Source: a virus | Reading direction: 5' to 3' (one strand) | IMG/VR virus record: IMGVR_UViG_3300042691_028514 | Location: 1-43,324 of that record | DNA length: 43,324 bases | In this document: positions 15,427-24,438 of the stretch, in pieces | How the letters are laid out: the number at the start of each line of letters is the position of its first letter | Position numbering within the stretch: the stretch's first letter is position 1 | The notes under the pieces: model-generated | Database searches by the model: none | The model's input: the letters and a program-made list of their open reading frames with translations, nothing else | Told to the model about the DNA's origin: nothing | Program-made: the position numbers and the translations under genes

Positions 15427-15648
15427 TTAACCATGTAACAATACGTTACCTTTATAATTTTCTTTCAGAACTAAGCTTTTAGCTATATCTAAGATCGATG
15501 CTACAGACATCGATTGCCAATTCATAATTCTAGTATCAGCTTCTCCAACTTTAACAATTAATACATTATTTTCTGAATGGACTGCTACTGGTTTACTACA
15601 ACCTGCTAATTCTGTAAAAATTGCATTTGAAACTTCATTTAATGTCAC
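15427..15648 (-). CDS. Small protein of unknown function coupled to uvsX
   Basis: The 73-residue protein has a helix-strand-strand pattern (N-E-V-S-N-A-I-F-T-E-L, then V-A-V-H-S-E-N-N-V-L-I-V-K-V-G) and M-S-V-A-S-I-L-D-I-A-K-S-L near residue 47. No family was recognised. It has a GTG start that overlaps the uvsX stop (GTGA) and a strong AGGAGGTGATG ribosome site lying within the end of uvsX. It ends two bases from a strong terminator, so it is the last gene of the uvsX unit. Confidence 0.7.
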   Translation of the reverse strand: MTLNEVSNAIFTELAGCSKPVAVHSENNVLIVKVGEADTRIMNWQSMSVASILDIAKSLVLKENYKGNVLLHG

Positions 15649-16763
15649 TCTTCATCACCTCCTTCTAAACTTGCTTCTGCTTCCATTTGTTTAATTTCTT
15701 TATCTTGTTCTGAAGAATATGCCCAGTTTACATCAATTTTCTTTTGCATCAAAGGAATGATTCTATTTTCCCAAAACTCTGAATTTTCTGCAAAAGACTT
15801 GGCATATCCTAGCTTTTCCCCATCAATCGAATAAGTTGCTCCAGATTGCTGGATAACACCAAGTTCAACTGCAAGATCAAGTAACCCATGATATTTATCC
15901 GCACCATTAGAAAATGAGATAAACATCTCACCTTCTAAATATTGTTTAATAAACCTATTCTTTGCCGTCAAAGCTCTAATAACAATACCAACATAGTTTC
16001 TCTGACCAGCAGCAAGTTCTCCTGAATTACCTTTAACAGCATCAGCTTTAACTGGTTTACGCATCAATTGAACCGCAACAGAAGGCAAATATACACATTT
16101 TTTTCCTCCGGGCATGTTTTTGACCAAGGTAGGATGTAAATCACCGGGATTATCATACAAATGATTTGTCATAATAATAGGAGTCTTGGTAAGACCAGCT
16201 AACTGGGTGCAAGTGGTCAATAAAGATCCAATTGCTCTTGCTCTGCTACCCATATCCATACTGGTAGAATCTTTTTCCATGCGAGTAGTTTCCATAGCAC
16301 TTTGTAAGTTACCAAGAGAATCTACTGCAATAATAAATTTACCTTCTAATCCCTTTTCTTTTACTACATTTAAAAATTTAAATATATCATTTCTACATTT
16401 TTCAATATTAAAGGTTGGTATATATTTTACTTTTGATGTATCTAAACCAAGTCTTAATGCTCCTTCATTATCAATAGCATTTTCAGTATCAAAAATTACT
16501 GGAGTGAGTCCGGCTTTCTGTGCATTTGCTAATACCTTTTGTACAATAGAAGATTTATATGTCATACTTTCTCCATACAACATGGTCAATCTTCCGCTGG
16601 GAATACCTCCTCCTACAAATTTACCGCTAATCAACGCATCAAGCATATAACTTCCTGTGCTGAACCATTTATCAACTCGACTTAAACTAGAATTATTTAA
16701 GAAAGTTGCATAAGGATTATTTTCGTCTAAAACCTCTAACGCTTTAATTAAATCTTTGTCCAT
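15645..16763 (-). CDS. uvsX: UvsX recombinase (RecA-like)
   Basis: The 372-residue protein forms filaments on single-stranded DNA and drives strand invasion for recombination-dependent replication. The Walker A is G-E-S-M-T-Y-K-S (64-71), the catalytic Glu lies in F-D-T-E-N near 104, and the Walker B is F-I-I-A-V-D-S-L (about 143-150). A DNA-binding L2-type loop lies around D-N-P-G-D-L-H-P-T-L and M-P-G-G-K-K. The size matches T4 UvsX (391 residues). Partners UvsY, UvsW, gp32 and gp46/47 are all encoded in this window. The promoter is TTGCTT-16-TATAAT, 10 bases before the ATG. Confidence 0.95.
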   Translation of the reverse strand: MDKDLIKALEVLDENNPYATFLNNSSLSRVDKWFSTGSYMLDALISGKFVGGGIPSGRLTMLYGESMTYKSSIVQKVLANAQKAGLTPVIFDTENAIDNEGALRLGLDTSKVKYIPTFNIEKCRNDIFKFLNVVKEKGLEGKFIIAVDSLGNLQSAMETTRMEKDSTSMDMGSRARAIGSLLTTCTQLAGLTKTPIIMTNHLYDNPGDLHPTLVKNMPGGKKCVYLPSVAVQLMRKPVKADAVKGNSGELAAGQRNYVGIVIRALTAKNRFIKQYLEGEMFISFSNGADKYHGLLDLAVELGVIQQSGATYSIDGEKLGYAKSFAENSEFWENRIIPLMQKKIDVNWAYSSEQDKEIKQMEAEASLEGGDEE

Positions 16764-16773
16764 AATTATTTTT

Positions 16774-16801
16774 ATTATATCATACTTAAATATAAAAGCA
16801 A
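16774..16801 (-). promoter_or_regulatory. Sigma-70 promoter TTGCTT-16-TATAAT for uvsX
   Basis: The -35 box is at 16796-16801 and the -10 box at 16774-16779, 10 bases before ATG 16763. It begins directly after the terminator of the upstream gene. Confidence 0.7.
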
Positions 16802-16803
16802 GA

Positions 16804-16832
16804 AAAAACCCTTCCTATTAGGAAGGGTTTTT
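16804..16832. terminator. Strong terminator, usable in both directions
   Basis: A perfect 13-bp stem (16804-16816 with 16820-16832) with a 3-base loop and T runs on both sides lies 22 bases after the stop of the minus-strand gene at 16855-17202. Confidence 0.95.
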
Positions 16833-16854
16833 AGCAAGAGTCTAATTACAACTA

Positions 16855-17202
16855 TTATTCGTCAAACAACTTTATCACTGATTCACCACTTGCTTCTTGT
16901 GGAGCAGAAGCCACTGCCCCAAATACTCTAGAATATTGTTCTACTAATCTTCCATCAACAATAACTTCACCAAGAGTAATTCCATTTCTATTATAAGTCC
17001 ATAATGTGCCATCTCCTCTTGTTGCAGAGTCGATAAATTCTGCAAAGAACAAAGGAATTAATTGAACTTGTAATTGCCCGTTCTGGGCTTGTGCAACATT
17101 AATCATAGCAGGATTCTTAACCACTAAGGTGGTATCAGTTTGACTGACTTCCTCTGCTAAGATTGTTCTACCAATTGAATCGATAAATGTAATATTTTTC
17201 AT
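16855..17202 (-). CDS. Small beta-barrel protein, possibly Sm-like
   Basis: The protein has 115 residues. The first about 60 residues alternate short strands: I-T-F-I-D-S-I-G-R-T-I-L-A-E, then T-T-L-V-V-K-N-P-A-M-I and Q-L-Q-V-Q-L-I-P-L-F. The R-T-I-x-x-E-V and VVKNP pattern is like an Sm/LSm fold, and similar proteins are common in T4-like phages of marine bacteria, without a proven role. A C-terminal Ala/Glu-rich tail follows. It stands alone between promoter TTGATT-16-TACTAT and a strong terminator, so it is probably highly expressed. The fold call is inference. Confidence 0.65.
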   Translation of the reverse strand: MKNITFIDSIGRTILAEEVSQTDTTLVVKNPAMINVAQAQNGQLQVQLIPLFFAEFIDSATRGDGTLWTYNRNGITLGEVIVDGRLVEQYSRVFGAVASAPQEASGESVIKLFDE

Positions 17203-17212
17203 ATACTTTAAT

Positions 17213-17240
17213 ATAGTAACATATTAATTTTAAAAATCAA
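17213..17240 (-). promoter_or_regulatory. Sigma-70-like promoter TTGATT-16-TACTAT
   Basis: The -35 box is at 17235-17240 and the -10 box at 17213-17218, 10 bases before ATG 17202. An AAAG element sits between them as a possible ribosome site. Confidence 0.5.
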
Positions 17241-19783
17241 GATAATAATTCATCTAATGTACACATTAATTGTTCTGTAGGCTTTCTAGGAACCCAATTC
17301 ATTATTTTATAAAATCTCTCAATACATTTATACATATCCTTTTCAAACATTTCAAACATATTTGGTTTAAAAATTTGATAAAATTCTACTGGATATCTAT
17401 TTTTAAAAGCAATTACTTTTATTCCATATTTATTTGGAGTCTCTACATAAAATAATTTCATTTTATCTCCACTAGAAATTTTTTCATATTTGTGAGAAAT
17501 TGATAATTCTTCTAGTAATAAATTGTAATAATAAGCTGCCTTAACATGCCAAGGCATACCCTTGCATGTAGTAAATCCATCACATTGTAATTCGTATTTT
17601 TCCAAATTTCTAATCCCAGAAACTTGAGAAATATCTTCAACAGACATAGACAAAAACTTTTCATATGCCTCCAAAAATATTTTGTTGGTCTCTGATTCAG
17701 ACTTTGTCATGATTAATGTTTCTATTATGTTTTTTACATATGGTTTTACTGCCTTTGGCATCTTGGTACTTACTACTTCAACCCCGGTATATTTCCAAGG
17801 GTCTTCAGGAGCAAATCCTTCTTTATCAAGCATGTGCAATACATACCTTTTCTTTTCCAAGAAAATTCCATAATCACACAAGGTTTCTCTTTTAAATTCA
17901 AATCTACAATCAGATGTATTTAAAGTTTTGATTGCCCATGATTTAATCTCTTCATTCAAAAATTTTTCTAATCTATTAGCAACTTCAAATGTTTCTTCAG
18001 TTATTTTTCCATCTTTTGTGAAGTTTTCAACTAATTGAAACAATGATAAGTAAACAGAATCTGTATCACCAGCAATTAGACCTTTCTCTAATTCAACTTC
18101 ATCTGTAATCCCGGTTTCTTTCGTTACAAACTTTTTAAAAATTTCTCTAGCTTGTTTAGCTACTGCTTGACCAGTCAAAGTAATTGACTCTGCAATGTCT
18201 TTATCTTTTACTGGACAATAATCATTTCCAAATACTCCGTATACACTATTAATGAAAATCTTAATAGCTTGTTGTTTAGTATCTAATTGTTCTATTTTAA
18301 GTTTGACATCCTTAGCTCTACTTTTAGTTTGTTTTAAAGTTTTAGCTTCTGCTCTAGTTTTGACACGTTTTTTATAAAACATATCAACCATATCAGACAT
18401 AATTCCCTTTTTCTTTTGAGTAAAAAGTATTTTAGCTTTTGATATAGCAATTTTTTCTTTTAAAATAAAATTTTTAAATTCTTGTTTTGTCATATCCAAA
18501 ACAATCCCATCAATATTTCTAATAGAAACTCTATCTTTATCAACTGCTATAATTCTTCCTACTTTAGTTTCCGGTGATGCATTTAAAGTAATCATTGTAT
18601 TTGGATACAATGAATTTGCATCGAAACTAATAATAGAACTATGATGCCCTGCTAATGGAACAGAAACATGCCCGCCTTCGAATTGTCTATCATCGTCATC
18701 CACCAACCACGTAGAAAGCCTCTGGTTACGTTTTCTAGCCTCTACAGCAGCAGCACCCGTTACAACGCTAACTGTACCTAATGCTGACTCAAATGTTGTG
18801 CATCCAATATAGGATAACATTCGTAATAATTCTACATATTTCAATTTCTCTTCTAACCGCACTAAAAGACGAACGTCTTGTATGTTATAATTAACAAAAG
18901 TTTCCCAATCGTTAATCATAAATTCGTATAAACTCTGATCTCCATAATCAAGTTTGTTTTGTTCTAATTCAACTTGTCCAATATAATCTAATTTATAACT
19001 TTCTCGATTAACGGGACAAAATTTTTTGTAAATGTCCATGTAATCGACACAAGAAATTCCATCTAAACGATGGACAATTTCTTTTTTACCAAATTTACCA
19101 TTAAATCCTCTGACATATCTTCTTCCATACGGAGATAATAAATCTGCTTCTTTTTCCCCAAGAATTTTTACAATTCTATTTATGATATAAGGAATGTCAT
19201 ATCTATCACTATTCCAGCCAGATAAAATATCAGGAGTATTATTTTTAATATAATAAATAAACCTAGATAATAACTCTTCTTCAGTAATGCAAAAATAATA
19301 ATCTACATCGTCTTCTGTTGTAGCAAATTGTTGATTACCCCATACTTTAAATCGTTTTTTTATTGAATCATATACAGTAATTACATTAATTTCAACATCA
19401 GCATTTTCTGGTGTTGAAAAAGCCCCTTTTCCAACTGCTTCAATGTCAATAAAAAATATCTTTAATGGAAATTTAGAAAAATCTTCATTGTCATTATATT
19501 GCCAGTACATGTCAATCAATGCTTGCTGAACTGGACTATAATTATCAAATACTTGTTTAAGTCCTCTTTCTTTTAAGTATTTTGTTTTATCAAAATAATT
19601 ATTGAATTCTTTTTTTCTTAAGCAAGTATTAAAAATACTAGTATCGTCACCAGTGATGTCTTCATAATAAAAATAGGGAAGGCATGGAACCGAAGTTACT
19701 ATGCGCTCCCCCTTTTTATCCCATGTATGTATTTCTACTACTTGGTCTTTGTAATTATAAACAGCATTTCTATATCCTACCAT
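17237..19783 (-). CDS. 43: DNA polymerase gp43, family B
   Basis: The 848-residue protein is the replicative polymerase with proofreading. Exonuclease motifs: F-I-D-I-E (D113, E115), W-N-S-D-R-Y-D-I-P-Y (D196), and Y-N-I-Q-D-V (Y299, D303). Polymerase motifs: A, F-D-A-N-S-L-Y-P (D388); B, K-Q-Q-A-I-K-I-F-I-N-S-V-Y-G (503-516); C, A-G-D-T-D-S (D573, D575). All catalytic residues are present and spacing parallels T4 gp43 (898 residues). A short C-terminus ends in a clamp-binding-like segment with C-T-L-D-E-L-L. The start codon lies in the 3' arm of an inverted repeat (19777-19796), of interest because T4 gp43 represses its own translation at a hairpin. Confidence 0.97.
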   Translation of the reverse strand: MVGYRNAVYNYKDQVVEIHTWDKKGERIVTSVPCLPYFYYEDITGDDTSIFNTCLRKKEFNNYFDKTKYLKERGLKQVFDNYSPVQQALIDMYWQYNDNEDFSKFPLKIFFIDIEAVGKGAFSTPENADVEINVITVYDSIKKRFKVWGNQQFATTEDDVDYYFCITEEELLSRFIYYIKNNTPDILSGWNSDRYDIPYIINRIVKILGEKEADLLSPYGRRYVRGFNGKFGKKEIVHRLDGISCVDYMDIYKKFCPVNRESYKLDYIGQVELEQNKLDYGDQSLYEFMINDWETFVNYNIQDVRLLVRLEEKLKYVELLRMLSYIGCTTFESALGTVSVVTGAAAVEARKRNQRLSTWLVDDDDRQFEGGHVSVPLAGHHSSIISFDANSLYPNTMITLNASPETKVGRIIAVDKDRVSIRNIDGIVLDMTKQEFKNFILKEKIAISKAKILFTQKKKGIMSDMVDMFYKKRVKTRAEAKTLKQTKSRAKDVKLKIEQLDTKQQAIKIFINSVYGVFGNDYCPVKDKDIAESITLTGQAVAKQAREIFKKFVTKETGITDEVELEKGLIAGDTDSVYLSLFQLVENFTKDGKITEETFEVANRLEKFLNEEIKSWAIKTLNTSDCRFEFKRETLCDYGIFLEKKRYVLHMLDKEGFAPEDPWKYTGVEVVSTKMPKAVKPYVKNIIETLIMTKSESETNKIFLEAYEKFLSMSVEDISQVSGIRNLEKYELQCDGFTTCKGMPWHVKAAYYYNLLLEELSISHKYEKISSGDKMKLFYVETPNKYGIKVIAFKNRYPVEFYQIFKPNMFEMFEKDMYKCIERFYKIMNWVPRKPTEQLMCTLDELLS

Positions 19784-19796
19784 ATAAAAATGGTAG
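19777..19796 (-). promoter_or_regulatory. Hairpin enclosing the gp43 start codon
   Basis: On the minus strand CTACCAT, a 6-base loop, then ATGGTAG; the ATG of gp43 opens the 3' arm. In RNA it would hide the start codon. T4 gp43 is autoregulated through an operator hairpin at its ribosome site, so this is a candidate operator if transcription starts upstream of it. Confidence 0.4.
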
Positions 19797-19818
19797 CATA
19801 AATTTTTACAAAAATCAA
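19790..19818 (-). promoter_or_regulatory. Weak sigma-70-like promoter TTGATT-17-TACCAT for gp43
   Basis: The -35 box is at 19813-19818 and the -10 box at 19790-19795, 6 bases before ATG 19783. If used, the transcript would start at the ATG and lack the 5' arm of the hairpin. Confidence 0.35.
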
Positions 19819-21014
19819 GGATTGTATCTCCTCAAATTCACTCTTTTTGGATCTTTGTATGGTAAAGTGAATAATTCTTGGTAACAACCTAAATTTTTAT
19901 CTAATTCTAAAAATCTATCTTCTGCTACTTTTCTTCTCTTATATACACTATTTTTATAGTGTCCAGTCCTACGAAGTTCTTCTTCGATTTTATACATCAT
20001 TTCATCTCCAGTCTTGAACTTAATTTCAGCATCTTTATAGGTAACCATGTCCTGACATGCTACAGGCAACCCATATGCACATGCTTCGATGTATTTCAGA
20101 TCACTTTTAGATCTATTAAATGAATTGTCTTGTAATGGTGCTACCATCATTTGTACTCCAAGTTCATGAATTTTAGCAGGATAATCATATAACCTTTGCC
20201 ATTGATGGAATTCAATCTCCCCATTTTGGATATATGGGCGTAATGCTAATGGGAATGCACCAATAAATACCCATTGATATTTATGTCTACTATCTATGAT
20301 AGATTTGATAACATGTTCGAAATCGTCTTTTTGGCCGACTCTATTTTCCACATCAAAATGAGCACCACTACCAGCATATAACAAACGAGGTTTCTTTTTA
20401 TTTTTATCATACAAATGATTTATCCTATTTGGATCAAAATAATTTCCTATCCACCATTTTGCTGGGAAATTTGGAATAACTGTGATTTCTTTTTTACCTG
20501 TTCTTAATTCATACAAATCTCTCATGTAATCACAAGTAACCGTAACTTCATCACATAACTCAATAATACTTTGAACAGTATTTCTTATTTCGTCTGAAAC
20601 GAATGCTGTTTTGAATTTATTATAATCTGGTATATCTTCTCTAAATACTACATCATCAACTTCATAAATGATTCTAAATTTATGTTCTTTTTGAACTTCT
20701 TTTAAAAATTTAACAAACTGTAATTGGGCGGGAGTTGCTTGTCTTTGTAATCTAATTGCTTTAACATTTACATACCACCTTGGATCTAAGACCATTACTG
20801 TAGTATCAGTAACCATCATGTGTCCCTGATAATTAAGAAGATGGGAAACCCATCCTAATCTGTATAACCCACATCCACTTAAATCTGCTCCGAATTGTAC
20901 TACTCTAGGTAAACTTACTTCAGATGGTTGCTCTTGTTGCTTCTGCTGTGGTACAGGTGGAGTGACTTGTTTTACTGAAGAAAACGGTGTTGGTGGTGTA
21001 AATACATTAAACAT
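19815..21014 (-). CDS. GT-B glycosyltransferase
   Basis: The protein has 399 residues. A Pro/Gln-rich N-terminal tail (about 35 residues) is followed by a two-Rossmann-domain enzyme. The first domain has C-G-L-Y-R-L-G-W near 60 and I-I-Y-E-V-D-D-V-V near 125. The second has R-L-L-Y-A-G-S-G-A-H near 220 and a nucleotide-sugar segment N-R-S-K-S-D-L-K-Y-I-E-A near 320, leading to Y-G-L-P-V-A-C. These are hallmarks of GT4-type enzymes. Its location between polymerase and gp46 on the replication strand could point to DNA-base or protein glycosylation, but the substrate cannot be read from the sequence. The promoter region has TTGACA-16-TAATTA, 6 bases before the ATG. Confidence 0.8.
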   Translation of the reverse strand: MFNVFTPPTPFSSVKQVTPPVPQQKQQEQPSEVSLPRVVQFGADLSGCGLYRLGWVSHLLNYQGHMMVTDTTVMVLDPRWYVNVKAIRLQRQATPAQLQFVKFLKEVQKEHKFRIIYEVDDVVFREDIPDYNKFKTAFVSDEIRNTVQSIIELCDEVTVTCDYMRDLYELRTGKKEITVIPNFPAKWWIGNYFDPNRINHLYDKNKKKPRLLYAGSGAHFDVENRVGQKDDFEHVIKSIIDSRHKYQWVFIGAFPLALRPYIQNGEIEFHQWQRLYDYPAKIHELGVQMMVAPLQDNSFNRSKSDLKYIEACAYGLPVACQDMVTYKDAEIKFKTGDEMMYKIEEELRRTGHYKNSVYKRRKVAEDRFLELDKNLGCYQELFTLPYKDPKRVNLRRYNP

Positions 21015-21020
21015 TAAAAT

Positions 21021-21048
21021 TAATTACAATTACACCGTATAATGTCAA
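21021..21048 (-). promoter_or_regulatory. Promoter-like TTGACA-16-TAATTA
   Basis: The perfect -35 box is at 21043-21048; TAATTA at 21021-21026 lies 6 bases before ATG 21014. TAATTA is also one mismatch from the late box, so the class is uncertain. The -35 box overlaps the end of gp46. Confidence 0.45.
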
Positions 21049-22853
21049 GCAAATGGATTGTAATTAATTCTTTTTGTTAAATTATTTTTCTTTTCCAAGA
21101 AAATTATATCACCTGTTGCTTCTTTTATATTTTCTTTTCTGTGTGAAATAACCAAAACGCATTCATCATATTTTTCTATTCTTTCTTTGATTATATCCAA
21201 AACTAATCCCATTCCTTTTTGGTCTACGCATGTATCCAATAATTCGTCATAGATAGCAATGTTGTAAGTGACATCCCCTTGTAACCTACGCATATCCATA
21301 AACGAAAACATACAACTAAAATCAATAGACTTTCTTTCTGCACCAGAAAAATTAAAATAACTACATAATTTATTCTTTTCGTTTATTATCTGTTCCTCGA
21401 AATATTCATCAAAATTACAAATACAATTAGCATCTAATTTAGACAAATAATATCGAATTCTATCATTGAATAATGCTAATATTTTTTTAACAATATAAGA
21501 TTTCACTCCTTCTTCAGATACAATAAATTTTACTGTATCCATAATATTCATGTTATTTTTTAATGATAAAACAGATTCTTTCAAAGATTCTAATGAAGAT
21601 ATATGCTCTACTATAATAGAATCAACTTCAGTTGTAGTTGATTTCAATTCTTTGATATCTCCATCTAATTGAGATAGCCATCCATCTAATTGTTTAATTC
21701 TTTCTTTAATATTTTTTCTTTTCTGTTCATTAACAGCATATTGATTAATTTTTTTATTTAATTTATCAATCGCAAATTCTATTTTTTCCTTATTGCTTTT
21801 ATGCTTTTCTATTTTATTTTCCAATTCAAGAACAGCAGCTTGTTCAAATTCGATTATTGCGACAATCCTATCTTTCTCTTCCTTTATTAGATCTTTATCG
21901 TGATCCTTAACAGGACGCAAACATGTAGGACATTTCTCTCCTTTAACTCCAATCTTTGGAAGAACTCCTTGATTTTGATTTATATTTGCTTTGAGTTGAA
22001 ACTTCTCCTCACTTAAAGAAGTAATCAAAGATTCTACTTTAATTTTAGTAGCTTTAAACTCTTTAATCTTTTCTTTAATTTGTTCTACATCTTCTGTGAT
22101 TTGCTTATCAAATTCTTCTGTTAGTTTATTTTTTTCAGAAAGATTATCCACTTTTCTTTGTTCATATACAGAAATTTTTTTCTTTCTGTTATCCAAAATA
22201 TTATCTTTTTGTGTAGTTAAAGAATTTAAAGTTCTTTCCGAATCTTCCATTTTGGTTAACTCGATCTCATAATCTCTTTTAACTTTAGTATAATTATCTC
22301 TTACTGTAGATAACATTCTACTAAACACATCCAAATTAAAAATACCTTCAATAAATTTTCTCTTATCTACTTTAGACTTTGCCATGAATGGAACATTATC
22401 ATTCAAAGTCATGATTACACAATTCTGAAAAATGCTAGGGGAAGCATTAATAAGAGTATGTAAGTATTCCTCAGTATTCTTGATACTGTCTCTAGTTATG
22501 TCTGTTCCATTTTTATAAAGATATAATTTAGAAGGATTCAAAGTTCTGACGACTTTAAATGAATCTTTATTAGTTTCTGTAATTACATCGAAATCTAATA
22601 CAACTTCACACGCACCGCTTGTGTATGTGTTCGCAATTAAATCTTTCTTTAGTTCACGGATGGTTGTTCCGAATATAGAAAAATATAAAGACTCCAACAA
22701 AGCAGATTTTCCAATTGCATTTTGACGATCAGATTTGTCTCTATTAATTCCAGTTATAATATGGAGTCCTTTCTTGAATTCCAATTCAACTGGTTCTTCA
22801 CCAAAAGAAAGAAAATTCTTAATGCTTATCTTATTGAAATTTATTTTTTTCAT
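21045..22853 (-). CDS. 46: Recombination endonuclease subunit gp46 (Rad50/SbcC-like)
   Basis: This 602-residue SMC-type ATPase works with gp47 to resect double-strand ends and degrade host DNA. The Walker A is split around N-A-I-G-K-S-A-L (46-52). Coiled-coil arms run about 180-300 and 320-430, with a zinc hook C-P-T-C at 308-311 between them. The ABC signature is F-S-G-A-E-R-K-S (about 502-509), the Walker B is I-A-I-Y-D-E-L-L (E537), and the switch histidine lies in V-I-S-H-R-K near 571. The ATG overlaps the gp47 stop (TAATG), so the two subunits are translationally coupled as in T4. Confidence 0.95.
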   Translation of the reverse strand: MKKINFNKISIKNFLSFGEEPVELEFKKGLHIITGINRDKSDRQNAIGKSALLESLYFSIFGTTIRELKKDLIANTYTSGACEVVLDFDVITETNKDSFKVVRTLNPSKLYLYKNGTDITRDSIKNTEEYLHTLINASPSIFQNCVIMTLNDNVPFMAKSKVDKRKFIEGIFNLDVFSRMLSTVRDNYTKVKRDYEIELTKMEDSERTLNSLTTQKDNILDNRKKKISVYEQRKVDNLSEKNKLTEEFDKQITEDVEQIKEKIKEFKATKIKVESLITSLSEEKFQLKANINQNQGVLPKIGVKGEKCPTCLRPVKDHDKDLIKEEKDRIVAIIEFEQAAVLELENKIEKHKSNKEKIEFAIDKLNKKINQYAVNEQKRKNIKERIKQLDGWLSQLDGDIKELKSTTTEVDSIIVEHISSLESLKESVLSLKNNMNIMDTVKFIVSEEGVKSYIVKKILALFNDRIRYYLSKLDANCICNFDEYFEEQIINEKNKLCSYFNFSGAERKSIDFSCMFSFMDMRRLQGDVTYNIAIYDELLDTCVDQKGMGLVLDIIKERIEKYDECVLVISHRKENIKEATGDIIFLEKKNNLTKRINYNPFA

Positions 22854-23905
22854 TATAATGATTTTTGATACAATTCTACAGTGTAGTTAATTAATTCTTT
22901 TTTATTATTAACATCGAGCAAATCTATAAATTCTATAATTGCTTGTTGTACATCAATTCCAGAAAAATCTTGCTTCTCTTCATCCAGATCATAATCAGAC
23001 TTATTTCCTTCATACTCAATGTTTAATTGAGTTGGTTGTAATGTTTTAAATTTAGCAATTAAGAACTCTAAATCTTCTGGAGTGACTCTTCTGTCAATAC
23101 GAAGTTTAACTAGATTATTTTTAAATATATCTTTTACTTTTTGAGTGATAGTCTTTTCCGAAATCAAAAATGAAAGATTTACATTATGATGTTTTGGTGA
23201 AATTTTATTCTCCGTAAAATTCATTTCACCAGTTTCCAATCCCATTATGTAATAACCCTTTTGGGAACCAGCATCGTTAAAATCCATCTGAAAAGGATTT
23301 CCTACATATACAATTTTTCCATTATTATATGTTTTTGTATCTTTCAAATGAAAATGACCTGATACAACGACTTTTGATTTGTCTAAAATATCAGAAGCTT
23401 CAATACCATCATCACACAAAGCAAAACTATTCATTCGAAATAAACTAATTTCAAAATGACCAAAAGTATAATCTGCTTCTGGTATATTTTCTAATTTTAC
23501 TCCCCAAGGAATAAAATTAATCTTTTTCTTTTCGTATCCCGCATCGTATTCTACAGTTAATGGAGTATCTACAACTGTAATGTTAGACCAATTCTTGTAC
23601 GGAGAAATAGAATTTACTTCAGAAGAATCTTTCAAAAAACAATCATGATTACCAACAATCATGATTAAATTAAAATCTTTAAAAAGTTCTAGAAGCTTAG
23701 TCCCAAAATGTAAAGAATCTACAGAAACCTCATCTCTTGTGTGAAAGTAATCTCCACAAAAGATGATATCCTGTATACCCTTGCTCTTAATATCCTGAAT
23801 AAACCAGTTTGCCCATTCCCAAGATATATCATGCCAATATTTTGAATTTTGATGCACCCCGATATGAATATCGGAAAATATAGCTACATTAGAAGACCTG
23901 AACAT
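22853..23905 (-). CDS. 47: Recombination nuclease subunit gp47 (Mre11/SbcD-like)
   Basis: The protein has 350 residues from ATG 23905. That start is chosen because it lies 6 bases after a good -10 box and directly begins the first strand; upstream GTG/TTG codons would fall inside the promoter. Calcineurin-type phosphoesterase motifs are complete: F-S-D-I-H-I-G (D12, H14), C-G-D-Y-F-H (D52), V-G-N-H-D (N86, H87), and G-H-F-H (H184, H186). The C-terminal part (about 240-350) is the capping and gp46-binding region. It pairs with gp46 downstream. Confidence 0.93.
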   Translation of the reverse strand: MFRSSNVAIFSDIHIGVHQNSKYWHDISWEWANWFIQDIKSKGIQDIIFCGDYFHTRDEVSVDSLHFGTKLLELFKDFNLIMIVGNHDCFLKDSSEVNSISPYKNWSNITVVDTPLTVEYDAGYEKKKINFIPWGVKLENIPEADYTFGHFEISLFRMNSFALCDDGIEASDILDKSKVVVSGHFHLKDTKTYNNGKIVYVGNPFQMDFNDAGSQKGYYIMGLETGEMNFTENKISPKHHNVNLSFLISEKTITQKVKDIFKNNLVKLRIDRRVTPEDLEFLIAKFKTLQPTQLNIEYEGNKSDYDLDEEKQDFSGIDVQQAIIEFIDLLDVNNKKELINYTVELYQKSL

Positions 23906-23911
23906 CCTGTT

Positions 23912-23939
23912 ATCATACACCAATTTTCAAAAAAATCAA
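23912..23939 (-). promoter_or_regulatory. Sigma-70 promoter TTGATT-16-TATGAT, 6 nt before ATG 23905
   Basis: The -35 box is at 23934-23939 and overlaps the stop region of gp55; the -10 box is at 23912-23917. It would drive gp47-gp46. Confidence 0.65.
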
Positions 23940-24391
23940 TCATAATATGGGTCTTCTTCACAAGTAGAATCCAGTATTGGCTTTACATAAACATGTCCTT
24001 CCGTAGTCGAAAGAATTTCTTCATACTTTCTTTGTTTAAACTCAGTCAAAGTGTCGTGATGCTTTTTTTCTTTCTTAATACGATTTATAAAGGCATGGAA
24101 AGCAATCGTTGTGAAATATCCGAATGGAGAAGTTTCACTTTTAACATCAAATTTTTTTCGTTTTAAAGCACTAAACATTTTTATAAGTGCATCTCCTATC
24201 ATATCTTCTTTATAGGAATAATTTATAAATTTTGGACTATACCCCAAACCTTCTGCTATTTTATTTAAACAATCTCCTAAATAGTCTGTACAAACTTCAG
24301 TTTCATAAAAAACTTCAATTTGTTTTTTAAATTCAATTGGATTTACATAAAATTGTTCTTTATTTGTTTTTGTTTTTGTTTTATTTTCCAT
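23936..24391 (-). CDS. 55: Late sigma factor gp55
   Basis: The 151-residue protein is a minimal sigma factor that directs host RNA polymerase to TATAAATA late promoters, helped by gp33 and the clamp gp45. The core region M-I-G-D-A-L-I-K-M-F-S-A-L (about 64-76), then S-P-F-G-Y-F-T-T-I-A-F-H-A-F-I-N-R, corresponds to sigma region 2 helices for core binding and -10 recognition. A basic R-I-K-K-E-K-K-H-H follows and an acidic tail ends the protein. T4 gp55 has 185 residues. The many TAAATA boxes in the window are the expected targets. Its own promoter is early-type. Confidence 0.9.
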   Translation of the reverse strand: MENKTKTKTNKEQFYVNPIEFKKQIEVFYETEVCTDYLGDCLNKIAEGLGYSPKFINYSYKEDMIGDALIKMFSALKRKKFDVKSETSPFGYFTTIAFHAFINRIKKEKKHHDTLTEFKQRKYEEILSTTEGHVYVKPILDSTCEEDPYYD

Positions 24392-24400
24392 TCATTATAT

Positions 24401-24428
24401 ATTATACATTATGTATAATTAAAATCAA
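24401..24428 (-). promoter_or_regulatory. Sigma-70 promoter TTGATT-16-TATAAT for gp55
   Basis: The -35 box is at 24423-24428 and the -10 box at 24401-24406, 9 bases before ATG 24391. Early expression of the late sigma factor is expected. Confidence 0.75.
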
Positions 24429-24438
24429 TATATAATAA

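Noticed and set aside
16186-16650. Open frame of about 155 codons on the plus strand opposite uvsX
   Set aside because: It is fully inside a gene with complete RecA-type motifs on the other strand, has no start signals, and its composition mirrors the antisense of uvsX.
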